From the NCBI GenBank assembly GCA_031267485.1, contig JAIRYY010000041.1, positions 1 to 16,886 on the forward strand: 16,886 nucleotides of DNA, given 5' to 3'. The notes beneath the pieces were generated by a model. It was not told the origin of the DNA. It saw nothing but the letters and a program-made list of their open reading frames with translations, and did no database searches. Source of the DNA: Tannerella sp. Lineage in GTDB: Bacteria > Bacteroidota > Bacteroidia > Bacteroidales > Tannerellaceae. Made by a program: the position numbers and the translations under genes. The first letter of the stretch is position 1; each line of letters begins with the position of its first letter. Shown here in pieces: positions 7,131-15,158 of this stretch.

Positions 7131-9320
7131 ATGGAACATCTTATTGTGATAATTGCAGGCGCAGCTATTTTTGTACTGCTGGTTTTTATGGGCATGCTGG
7201 CCTCTTTCTACAAGAAAATACCGCAGGGGAAATCAATTGTACGCACGGGCGTGGGCGGGACGAAAGTAGCTTTTAACAAGGGAATGTATGTGATTCCGAT
7301 TTTTCACAAGATGGAGATCATGGATATTTCGCTGAAAAAAGTGCAGATTGAGCGGATGAACCACGACGGACTGATTTGCAAGGATAATATCCGCGCCGAT
7401 ATTAAGGTGGCATTCTTTGTGCGCGTGAACAAGTCGGTCAACGACGTGATTAACGTAGCCCAGACGATTGGATGCGAACGCGCCAGCGCTATCGAAACGC
7501 TGAAGGAAATATTTGAAGCCAAGTTCTCGGAAGCGCTGAAAACCGTTGGCAAGAAGTTTGACTTTATCGAACTGTACGAGGCGAGGCGCGAGTTCCGAGA
7601 CGAGATTATGAACATCATCGGGACGGACCTGAACGGGTATGTGCTGGACGACTGTGCCATCGACTATCTGGAACAGACCGACCTTCAGTATCTAAGCCCG
7701 GAAAATATCCTTGATTCCGAGGGCATAAAGAAGATTACGGATTTGACGGCCGCACAGAATATCAAGGCCAATCTGATTCGCCGCGAGGAGGAGAAAGTGA
7801 TTAAAAAACAAAACGTTGAAGCGCGCGAGGCGATTCTTGAACTGGAGCGTCAGCTGGCCGAAAAGGAGGAAAAGCAGAAACGTGAGATAGACAACGTGAA
7901 AGCGCGCGAAGAGGCCGAGATTCGGAAAGTCCGCGAGGAGGAACGGCTGAAAGCCGAATCCGTGCGTATCGCTACTGAGGAAAGCCTTGCCATACAGGAG
8001 GAAAACAAGTTGCGGCAGATTATCATCGCCGAGAAAAACAAACAGCGTACCGCGGCGGTGGAGACGGAACGCGTCGAGAAAGACCGCGCGCTCGAACAGA
8101 CCGAGCGGGAACGGATCGTCACGCTTTCGCAGATAGAAAAGGAACGCGTCATCGAGATTGAGAAGAAGAACATTCAGGACGTAATTCGCGAACGCGTTCA
8201 GTTGGAGAAAGGCGTTGTCGAAGAACAGCAGAACATAAGGGACATAGAGGAGTTTCGCACCGTGGAGCGCCAGAAACAGGTCGGGATAACGGCTGCGTCC
8301 CAGGAAGCGGAAGAAAAACTGATACAGCGTGTGAAAGCGGCCGAAGCCGACAAGATTGCGGCCGAACAGAAAGCAAAGGAACTGCTGATTGACGCCGAAG
8401 CGCAGAAGGAAGCTTCGAATAAACAGGCCGAAGCGCGCAAGACCTTAGCCGACGCCAAGGCGCGCGAAGACGCGACAGCCGGTCTGGCCGAAGCTGAAGT
8501 GATTAAGGCGAAAGCCGAAGCGCTCGAGATACAGGGTATCGCCGAAGCGGCCGTCATTGAGAAGAAAGCGAAAGCCGAAGCCGTCGGAATCGAAGCGAAA
8601 GCCGAAGCGAAAAAGAAAGAGGGCCTGGTCGAGGCGGAAATAACGAAAGAAAAGGCGCTGGCATCAGCCATTGGCGAGGCCGGTATCATTGAGAAGACAT
8701 CGCTTGCCGAAGCGACCGGGATTGAGGCAAAAGCCGAAGCGAAGCGCAAGGAGGGACTGATGGAAGCGGAGGTGACAAAAGAAAAGGCGTTGGCGGAAGC
8801 TGTCGGTATCGACGAAAAGGCGACGGCGATGAAGAAACTGGACGGTGCGGGCAAGGAGCACGAGGAATTTAAACTGGCGTTGCAGAAAGAGAAGGAAGTG
8901 GAGCTGGCGCAGATCAATATCCGGAAGGAAATTGCGCAGGCGCAGGCCGGCGTGCTGTCGGAAGCGCTGAAATCCGCCGACATTGATATCGTCGGAGGCG
9001 AAACGATGTTCTTCGAAAACATTGTCAATCAAATCTCCAACGCGAAAGGTTTCGACCGCCTCGTGAACGAAAGCGAAAATGCCACGCAAATCAAAAAGGC
9101 GCTGTTCGACGGCATTACGAACGAGGGCGATCTGTTCGAACGCATCCGCTATTATGCAAACCGGACGGGCATCTCGACGGAAGATGTGAAGAATCTGACG
9201 ATCGCAAGCCTCATCCTCAAGATGCAGAATCAGAGCGATAGTGACGGCGACCGGGGATTTTTCGCCAATCTGCTGAACATGGCTAAATCCATGGGACTGT
9301 CTAACAGGAAACTGAAATAG
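7131..9320 (+). CDS. Flotillin-family protein (YqiK-like), long coiled-coil form
   Basis: A 729-residue protein with one N-terminal membrane helix (residues 3-25) and then an SPFH/band 7 domain (about 27-190; KIPQGKSIVRTGVGG and MYVIPIFHKMEIMDIS are typical of YqiK-type flotillins). A very long Glu/Lys/Ala/Arg-rich coiled coil runs from about 205 to 620. It includes a roughly 44-residue internal repeat (GIEAKAEAKKKEGLVEAEIT from 486; GIEAKAEAKRKEGLMEAEVT from 530). A globular C-terminal part follows (about 630-729). Flotillins form oligomeric cages or rafts on the membrane and organise partner proteins. It is longer than the E. coli YqiK I recall (about 550 residues). The 66-base gap upstream has only a weak 4-bp hairpin (7073-7087) and no promoter match. 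The AAA+ gene starts 16 bases downstream. Confidence 0.92.
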   Translation: MEHLIVIIAGAAIFVLLVFMGMLASFYKKIPQGKSIVRTGVGGTKVAFNKGMYVIPIFHKMEIMDISLKKVQIERMNHDGLICKDNIRADIKVAFFVRVNKSVNDVINVAQTIGCERASAIETLKEIFEAKFSEALKTVGKKFDFIELYEARREFRDEIMNIIGTDLNGYVLDDCAIDYLEQTDLQYLSPENILDSEGIKKITDLTAAQNIKANLIRREEEKVIKKQNVEAREAILELERQLAEKEEKQKREIDNVKAREEAEIRKVREEERLKAESVRIATEESLAIQEENKLRQIIIAEKNKQRTAAVETERVEKDRALEQTERERIVTLSQIEKERVIEIEKKNIQDVIRERVQLEKGVVEEQQNIRDIEEFRTVERQKQVGITAASQEAEEKLIQRVKAAEADKIAAEQKAKELLIDAEAQKEASNKQAEARKTLADAKAREDATAGLAEAEVIKAKAEALEIQGIAEAAVIEKKAKAEAVGIEAKAEAKKKEGLVEAEITKEKALASAIGEAGIIEKTSLAEATGIEAKAEAKRKEGLMEAEVTKEKALAEAVGIDEKATAMKKLDGAGKEHEEFKLALQKEKEVELAQINIRKEIAQAQAGVLSEALKSADIDIVGGETMFFENIVNQISNAKGFDRLVNESENATQIKKALFDGITNEGDLFERIRYYANRTGISTEDVKNLTIASLILKMQNQSDSDGDRGFFANLLNMAKSMGLSNRKLK

Positions 9321-9322
9321 GC

Positions 9323-9330
9323 GGAGGTGA
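9323..9330 (+). promoter_or_regulatory. Consensus Shine-Dalgarno before the AAA+ gene
   Basis: GGAGGTGA is a full match to the 16S anti-Shine-Dalgarno and ends 6 bases before the ATG at 9337. The other starts in this window have no comparable site. It supports ATG 9337 as the true start. Confidence 0.8.
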
Positions 9331-9336
9331 CTGTCG

Positions 9337-12300
9337 ATGCAAGATCCGGAACAGAATAAACGTACCGAAACGCTTGAAGCGGGCACGTATGAAATAATAC
9401 GCAAACGCCTCCGGGCACAGGGCGAAGCGCTCTCCCTGCGCCTGGGCGCTCTGAATGAGGCGCGCAGGGAGGTGTTTTCGACGACCGACTTTTCGCTGGC
9501 TGCCAATCAGCGCATCAATACGGAAAACAACTGCGAATCGCGCGGAATCATTGCGTTTGGCAACCTGTGCATCTTCGGATATAACGTGCATTTCGGACTG
9601 CGTTCGGAGATACAGCTCAGCGACGTGTTCAGTATTTACCGGTTCGAGGACAATCAGTTTATCCCGCAGTCGCTGGAGCTGATTGACGACCCCGCGTTCC
9701 TGACGGACTACGGAAACCTGTACAGGTATTACCGCGATTCCACTTTCTCGAAATTCCGGCGGACAGCGAACTATCTCTACATGATATTCCGCACGAGCCG
9801 TAACCTCGGCGATGAGAAAGCATTCAAATGGCTCGTCAGGGACGGAAAACTGATTTATCAGGACGACCGCAGCATCCATGAAGTTGTGAAAGCTCCGCAG
9901 CATGAGTTCAAATGGATCAAAACGACGCTCGACGACCGCCGGCTGGGGCTTCATCCGCACATCTCCATCCTCGACAAGGTGTTTATCGAAGCGATTGGAG
10001 GCGATATCACCTTCAAGATTGAAGACAATACGGATACGGGAAAGGGTATCTACGCCGAAAAGGTTGACAACAGAGACCAGCAGATTGACGATGCGGACTA
10101 TTATTACGCCGACCTCGGAAATCTCATCCTCATCCGCATAAAGCCGTACCAGGAAGATTTTCGCGCGTTTGTCTTCAATACGCGCACGAAAGAGGTCGTC
10201 AACATAAAAATGCTGAACGACGCGGGCGTTTTGCTGCCCGACAATCACGGCGTGATTTTCCCGAACGGATATTATCTGCAGAACGGGGATTACAGGATAT
10301 TCGAAAGCAGCCTGAACCGCCTTGAGTTCTTCCGCCGGGTGGCGTCGCCCAATGGGGAGGATTTTCTGTACATATTCTACCAGAACGAGAACAATACGTA
10401 TGTCCTGATGTCGTACAATGTCATCAGGCAGCAGGTCGGGACGCCGATCATCTGCAACGGGCATACGCTGTTCGCGGACGGGACGCTCATTCTGTTCCGC
10501 TCCGAACAGGAGGCTACCCGTCATCACCAGGTGCAGATATGGCAGTCGCCCTACTCGCAGGAATTGAAGGAGAACGGGGAAAAAAAAGAGAATTTCCTGT
10601 ATAAAATCGGGAATAAAAGCATCGTCGGGGCGATGGCCGAATGTCAGGAGATTATTCAGCTGATAAACAGGGAGGATACGTACGAAGGACTTTACGAGGA
10701 TATCGTCAGGAAAGCGAACGACATGGCCGACGCCTATTTCTGGATATCCGGCGAGACGGCGTTCGGCCTGTCGGAGTCGCTGCTTCAAATCAGGGACATT
10801 GCCAATACGGCCGTTGACGAGTTCGACAAGGTGAAAGCGCAGCGCCGACATGCCGGCGAGGCGCTTGAAAATGCCGCCGGGGATGTTGACCGCCTGCTGA
10901 TGGAGGTCAGGAACGCGCGTTTCGACTCGCTGGAGCAGCACGTGAAACTGCTGTCCGCGACGCGCCGGATGCAGGGCGGGATTATTGAACTTGCGAACCT
11001 GAAATATGCCGACCGGGAGAAGATTGACGAACTGAAACGGACGCTGGTGCAGACGAACGAAAAGCTTTCGGTCAAAACGGTCGGTTTCCTCCTGCAGGAC
11101 AAGGCGCTGCTTCCGTATGAAGACAAGGTGGCGGAGCAGCGCGGCGAAGTCGGAAAAGTGGGGAAGGTGATTGACGCCAACAGAATAGAAGCCGGTTGCC
11201 GGTTGATTTCTTCGGAATTGGAGATGCTCGTCGACATACTGAATAGCCTCAAGATAGACGATACGACGCAGGCAACGGGAATCGTCGAAAAGATATCGCT
11301 GATTTTCGCGTCGCTGAACGAAGTGCGCGCGCAGCTTAAAAAGAAGACGGATTCGCTCAAAAACGCCGAAGCCGCGGCGGAGTTCCGCGCGCAGCTGACG
11401 CTGCTCGAACAGAGCATCGTCAATTATCTGGAACTGGCCGTTTCGCCGGAGAAAGCCGACGAATATTTCACCCGGGCAAGCGTCCAGGTCGAGGAACTGG
11501 AAAGCCGGTTTGCCGGTTTCGACGAATTTGCGGCCATCATCGCAGACAAGCGATACGAAGTCGTCAAGGCATTCGACGGACGCAAAACGCAGCTTGTCGA
11601 GCAGATGAACCGCCGCTCCGCCTCGCTCGAACAGATAGGCCTCCGCGTGCTGAAGAACGTGGAAAATAAGGCGCGTTCGTTCAGGACGAAAGAGGAGATA
11701 CAGGCGTTCTATTCCACGGATCTCATGGTCGACAAGGTGCGCAAACTGGTTGAAGACCTGCGCGCCCTGGGCGACATGCCGAAAGCCGAAAATCTGGAAA
11801 ACAGCCTCAAGTCCTCGCTCGAAGACGCGCTCCGCATACTGAAGGACAGGACGGAACTGTTTGCTGACGGCGAAAATATCATATCGCTGGGAGCGTATAA
11901 GTTTGCCGTTAACAGGCAGTCGCTTGACCTGACCGTCGTGCGCCGCGACGACAAACTGTATTACCACCTGACGGGTACCGGTTTCTATCATGAGATTGAA
12001 AATAGCGACATGCTGCGTTACAGGGACATCTGGGAGCAGGAAACCGTGTCGGAGAATGCCGAAGTCTACCGCGCCGAATACCTTGCGTTTCTTGCTTTCA
12101 ACGGATACCGGAAGTCGCGCGATTTTGACGTGAAGGCGTTCGTTGCCGACAAAACCGGACGAAGCTATTCCGAATCTTACCTGAAAGGCGTGCACGACTA
12201 CGATGCGCTGCGGATATGCGAAAGCCTGATCGCGCTTGCGGAGCAGCTGGGCGTGCTGTCGTTCCGTCCGCAGATACGCGTGGCTGCACAGCTGTTCTGG

Positions 12301-14187
12301 CATGCCATCGCCGACAGCGAGAGGAAACTGCTGCGCGGCCTGATTATCTCGGCCAACAACGTGCTGAAAGCCTTTCCCGCATCGCGCAACTATCAGTACG
12401 TCACGAATCAGATTCGGGATATGTTCGTCCGGTGGAACGCGGGATATTTCGACGCCGCGAAAATACGCCCCGACGAGGTGGCGCTGTACCTGTTCCGGGA
12501 ATTTGCCGACACGCCGGCGTTTACCGTCAGCGAGCAGTCGAAGACGCTTGAAAAGGAGTTCCTCCGGTACCTGAAAGCGAACAGGCTGCAGGAGGACTTT
12601 AACACCGACGTGGCCGACGATTCGTTCGGTACGGTGGAGCGTTATTACCTGGTGCGCAACTGGCTGTCGTCGTTCGTCGAACTGTCGGACGGATTGAAGC
12701 AGTACAAGAAATATCGCGGTGAAACGGCCTGCCTGCTGTTGCTCAAGGATCTTCCGTTCGAACTGAGGCGAAGTCCCGATTTCGTTGAAATCCATGATTT
12801 GCGCGGAAGTCATCCCGTTATCGCAAATAACGTCTATCGCGCCGATTATCATTCGCTGATGTTCAAAATGGGCAATTTCAACGACACCGGCGTGCCGGCG
12901 TTCAACGAGTTTACGCAGCTGAAAGACCGGCTGGCAGGCGACTATAAAAAGTCGCTCAGGATAGGCGAACTGAAACCGCGCGTGCTGACTTCGTTCGTGC
13001 GTAACAAGCTGATAAACGGCGTCTATCTTCCGCTCATAGGCGCGAATCTGGCGAAGCAGCTGGGGGTCGCAGGGGAAAACAAACGGACTGCACGCATGGG
13101 GATGCTGCTGTTGCTGTCGCCCCCCGGTTACGGTAAAACGACGCTCATGGAATACATCGCCAGTATCATGGGACTTGTTTTCGTCAAGATCAACGGTCCG
13201 ACGATCGGACATGCCATCACAAGCATCGACCCGTCGGAAGCGAAGACTTCGGGAGCGCGCGAGGAACTGAAGAAAATCAACCTGTCGTTAGAAATGGCGG
13301 ACAACGTGATGCTTTACGTGGATGATATCCAGCATTGCAACCCGGAGTTTCTGCAGAAATTCATATCGCTGGCCGACGGACAGCGGAAGATGGACGGCAT
13401 TTTTGAGGGTGAAAGCAGGACGTATGACTTGCGCGGACGGCGGTTCTGCGTCGTGATGGCCGGAAACCCGTACACCGAAAGCGGGGAGAAATTTCAGATA
13501 CCCGACATGCTGGCCAACCGCGCCGACGTCTACAACCTGGGCGATGTGATCGGCGACTCCGAACACCTGTTTCGCCTGAGCCTGCTCGAGAATGCAATTG
13601 TGGAAAATCCGTATCTGCAGAAAATTGCCGCCGGGAGTTTTGCCGACTTTTACAGTCTGGTCAATTTTGTCGAGATGAAAGGCGATCAGATGCCCGACCC
13701 GGAGGGCAACCACACGCGGCAGGACGTGGACGACTTCGTCGCTGTGGTTGAAAGTAGCCTGTTCGTGCGCGACATCGTGATGAAAGTCAACAGCCGGTAC
13801 ATCGCCAGCGCGGCAATGCGGGACGCCTATCGTACCGAGCCGGCTTTCAAACTGCAAGGCTCATACCGCGACATGAACAAAATGCTTGCACAGATTGTGC
13901 CGCTGATGAACCGTGATGAAGTCCGCTCGCTCGTCCTGACCCACTACGAAAACGAAGCGCAGACGCTTACCTCCGACGGTGAAGCCAATCTGTTGAAACT
14001 AAAGGAAATCGTCGGCACGCTCACCCCGGAAGAAACGGCGCGCTGGGAACAGATTAAAACCGTGTTCAACAAAAACAACCGGCTCGCCGGCCTCGACCGT
14101 ACCAGCCAGGCCGGCATGGTAATCGCCCAGCTGACCGAGTTCAACGATCACCTTTCCGGAATAAAACAGGCGCTGGAAAAGCCGTGA
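9337..14187 (+). CDS. Giant AAA+ ATPase ('DNA repair ATPase' family), operon partner of PspA and flotillin
   Basis: A 1616-residue cytosolic-looking protein. Residues about 60-430 are beta-rich with repeated strand-turn-strand units and may form a beta-propeller (inference). About 490-845 is a long helical or coiled-coil region. A mixed region follows, then an AAA+ module at about 1225-1480. The P-loop is SPPGYGKTT, with Lys1267 and Thr1268. Walker B is VMLYVDDIQH with Asp1329-Asp1330, where D-E is usual. The sensor-1 Asn1377 is in AGNPYTES, and the likely arginine finger is Arg1395 in LANRADVYNLGD. The GNP and NR features recall MoxR-type AAA+ proteins. A helical tail (about 1510-1616) ends the protein. 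Databases label such proteins 'DNA repair ATPase' (I recall DUF3686), but no nuclease or DNA-binding domain is visible. With PspA, flotillin and an OB-fold membrane protein in the same operon, a role as a membrane-stress remodelling motor is more likely. It is the last gene of the operon. Confidence 0.85.
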   Translation: MQDPEQNKRTETLEAGTYEIIRKRLRAQGEALSLRLGALNEARREVFSTTDFSLAANQRINTENNCESRGIIAFGNLCIFGYNVHFGLRSEIQLSDVFSIYRFEDNQFIPQSLELIDDPAFLTDYGNLYRYYRDSTFSKFRRTANYLYMIFRTSRNLGDEKAFKWLVRDGKLIYQDDRSIHEVVKAPQHEFKWIKTTLDDRRLGLHPHISILDKVFIEAIGGDITFKIEDNTDTGKGIYAEKVDNRDQQIDDADYYYADLGNLILIRIKPYQEDFRAFVFNTRTKEVVNIKMLNDAGVLLPDNHGVIFPNGYYLQNGDYRIFESSLNRLEFFRRVASPNGEDFLYIFYQNENNTYVLMSYNVIRQQVGTPIICNGHTLFADGTLILFRSEQEATRHHQVQIWQSPYSQELKENGEKKENFLYKIGNKSIVGAMAECQEIIQLINREDTYEGLYEDIVRKANDMADAYFWISGETAFGLSESLLQIRDIANTAVDEFDKVKAQRRHAGEALENAAGDVDRLLMEVRNARFDSLEQHVKLLSATRRMQGGIIELANLKYADREKIDELKRTLVQTNEKLSVKTVGFLLQDKALLPYEDKVAEQRGEVGKVGKVIDANRIEAGCRLISSELEMLVDILNSLKIDDTTQATGIVEKISLIFASLNEVRAQLKKKTDSLKNAEAAAEFRAQLTLLEQSIVNYLELAVSPEKADEYFTRASVQVEELESRFAGFDEFAAIIADKRYEVVKAFDGRKTQLVEQMNRRSASLEQIGLRVLKNVENKARSFRTKEEIQAFYSTDLMVDKVRKLVEDLRALGDMPKAENLENSLKSSLEDALRILKDRTELFADGENIISLGAYKFAVNRQSLDLTVVRRDDKLYYHLTGTGFYHEIENSDMLRYRDIWEQETVSENAEVYRAEYLAFLAFNGYRKSRDFDVKAFVADKTGRSYSESYLKGVHDYDALRICESLIALAEQLGVLSFRPQIRVAAQLFWHAIADSERKLLRGLIISANNVLKAFPASRNYQYVTNQIRDMFVRWNAGYFDAAKIRPDEVALYLFREFADTPAFTVSEQSKTLEKEFLRYLKANRLQEDFNTDVADDSFGTVERYYLVRNWLSSFVELSDGLKQYKKYRGETACLLLLKDLPFELRRSPDFVEIHDLRGSHPVIANNVYRADYHSLMFKMGNFNDTGVPAFNEFTQLKDRLAGDYKKSLRIGELKPRVLTSFVRNKLINGVYLPLIGANLAKQLGVAGENKRTARMGMLLLLSPPGYGKTTLMEYIASIMGLVFVKINGPTIGHAITSIDPSEAKTSGAREELKKINLSLEMADNVMLYVDDIQHCNPEFLQKFISLADGQRKMDGIFEGESRTYDLRGRRFCVVMAGNPYTESGEKFQIPDMLANRADVYNLGDVIGDSEHLFRLSLLENAIVENPYLQKIAAGSFADFYSLVNFVEMKGDQMPDPEGNHTRQDVDDFVAVVESSLFVRDIVMKVNSRYIASAAMRDAYRTEPAFKLQGSYRDMNKMLAQIVPLMNRDEVRSLVLTHYENEAQTLTSDGEANLLKLKEIVGTLTPEETARWEQIKTVFNKNNRLAGLDRTSQAGMVIAQLTEFNDHLSGIKQALEKP

Positions 14188-14202
14188 ATATAAAAATTTT
14201 AT

Positions 14203-14210
14203 TAATTTTG
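14203..14210 (+). promoter_or_regulatory. Possible -7 box for the sugar isomerase-like gene
   Basis: TAATTTTG fits TAnnTTTG and lies 40 bases before the ATG at 14251, just after the AAA+ gene ends. No TTTG is found at the ideal upstream position. It suggests the downstream genes form a separate transcription unit. Confidence 0.4.
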
Positions 14211-14250
14211 CATCGGACAATCTTTACGAGTATAAAAAAACAGAACGGAA

Positions 14251-15144
14251 ATGAACAGAAGAAATTTTATTCGCAGTAGCGCGGGCGTCGCCGCGTCGGC
14301 GTGTTGCGGCCTGAAAGGGATGGCATGGCCGTCGGGAGCGGCGCCGGGCGTTGGGAGCAGGCGCCGGATTGGCCTCCAGTTGTACAGCATCCGCGAGACG
14401 CTGCCCGCCGATCATGCGGGATGCCTGAAACGGCTCGCGGACATGGGGTATGCGTATGCCGAAGCGTATGGCTTCGACGGCAGCGTGTTCCTGGGAAAAC
14501 GCCTGGCGGAATGGAGCGGGATGCTGGGCGATGTGGGTATGAAGCTTTCCGGCACGCATTGCGGCACGGGCATGTTACCGGCGGACGTGCAGGCGGGGGA
14601 GTGGGACTACTGGCGGAAAAGCGTCGACGAGATGAACGCCGCGGGAGGCCGGCGGCTGATACAGTCGTTCCTGCCGGAGGGAAAGACGGCAGACGGGTTG
14701 AAGCGCGTCGCCGAACAGTTCAACCGCATCGGGGAACTGTGCCGGGCAGGCGGCATCCGGTTCGGATACCACAATCATCACTCGGAGTTTGGGCAGGTGG
14801 ACGGCGAGACGGTCTACGACCTGCTGGTTCGGAACACCGATCCTGCGCTGGTGTTCTTTCAGATGGACCTGGGGCACGTGGCGAACGGAGGCGGGGATAT
14901 CCTTTCGTACATGCGCCGTTATCCGGGACGCTTCCTGTCGTGGCATGCGTCTGATTTCAAGCGTGAAACGGGTTATACGGAAGTGGGACAGGGCGATGTG
15001 CCCTACGGCGAACTGCTTGCGCTGGCCGCCTCCTACGGGCTGGACGACCTGACCGTCGAACAGGAAACGGGCGGCGATGTGTATGCTTCCTGCCGGAGAG
15101 ACTTTGATTTCCTGGCCGGGTACGATTGGACAAAAACGGAATAA
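14251..15144 (+). CDS. Tat-exported sugar phosphate isomerase/epimerase-like TIM-barrel protein
   Basis: A 297-residue protein starting with a twin-arginine signal (NRRNFIR at residues 2-8), then a short hydrophobic stretch with AGVAASACCG and a probable cleavage region before residue 38. The rest fits the xylose isomerase-like/AP endonuclease 2 TIM barrel: RIGLQLYSIRETL (first strand), GYHNHHSEF at 172-180, FFQMDLGHV at 202-210, SWHASDFK at 230-237 and LTVEQE at 267-272. His176, Asp206, His232 and Glu270 are plausible divalent-metal ligands by comparison with the family. It probably acts in the periplasm on a sugar or polyol; the substrate cannot be told from sequence. xseA follows 14 bases after its stop, so it may share a transcript with the unrelated DNA-repair genes. 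Confidence 0.88.
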   Translation: MNRRNFIRSSAGVAASACCGLKGMAWPSGAAPGVGSRRRIGLQLYSIRETLPADHAGCLKRLADMGYAYAEAYGFDGSVFLGKRLAEWSGMLGDVGMKLSGTHCGTGMLPADVQAGEWDYWRKSVDEMNAAGGRRLIQSFLPEGKTADGLKRVAEQFNRIGELCRAGGIRFGYHNHHSEFGQVDGETVYDLLVRNTDPALVFFQMDLGHVANGGGDILSYMRRYPGRFLSWHASDFKRETGYTEVGQGDVPYGELLALAASYGLDDLTVEQETGGDVYASCRRDFDFLAGYDWTKTE

Positions 15145-15158
15145 ATGCACGCCACAGG

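Noticed and set aside
8198..9028. A 276-codon minus-strand frame rich in Ser, Ala and Phe, opposite the flotillin
   Set aside because: It mirrors the GAA/AAG/GCG-rich coiled coil codons of the flotillin and has no independent coding features.
9301..13212. A 1303-codon open frame on the minus strand, opposite the AAA+ gene
   Set aside because: It is antisense to a gene with clear AAA+ motifs. Its translation is rich in Arg, His and Phe, with no recognisable domain, and it is a by-product of the codon use of the sense gene.
9337..14187. Role in DNA repair suggested by the family name
   Set aside because: No nuclease or DNA-binding motif is visible, and the operon partners are membrane-stress proteins; the nearby xseAB is a separate unit beyond an unrelated gene.
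15126..15158. N-terminal extension of XseA from ATG 15126
   Set aside because: It would overlap the upstream gene, and its 11 residues (MDKNGINARHR) do not fit the family; ATG 15159 gives the conserved N-terminus.
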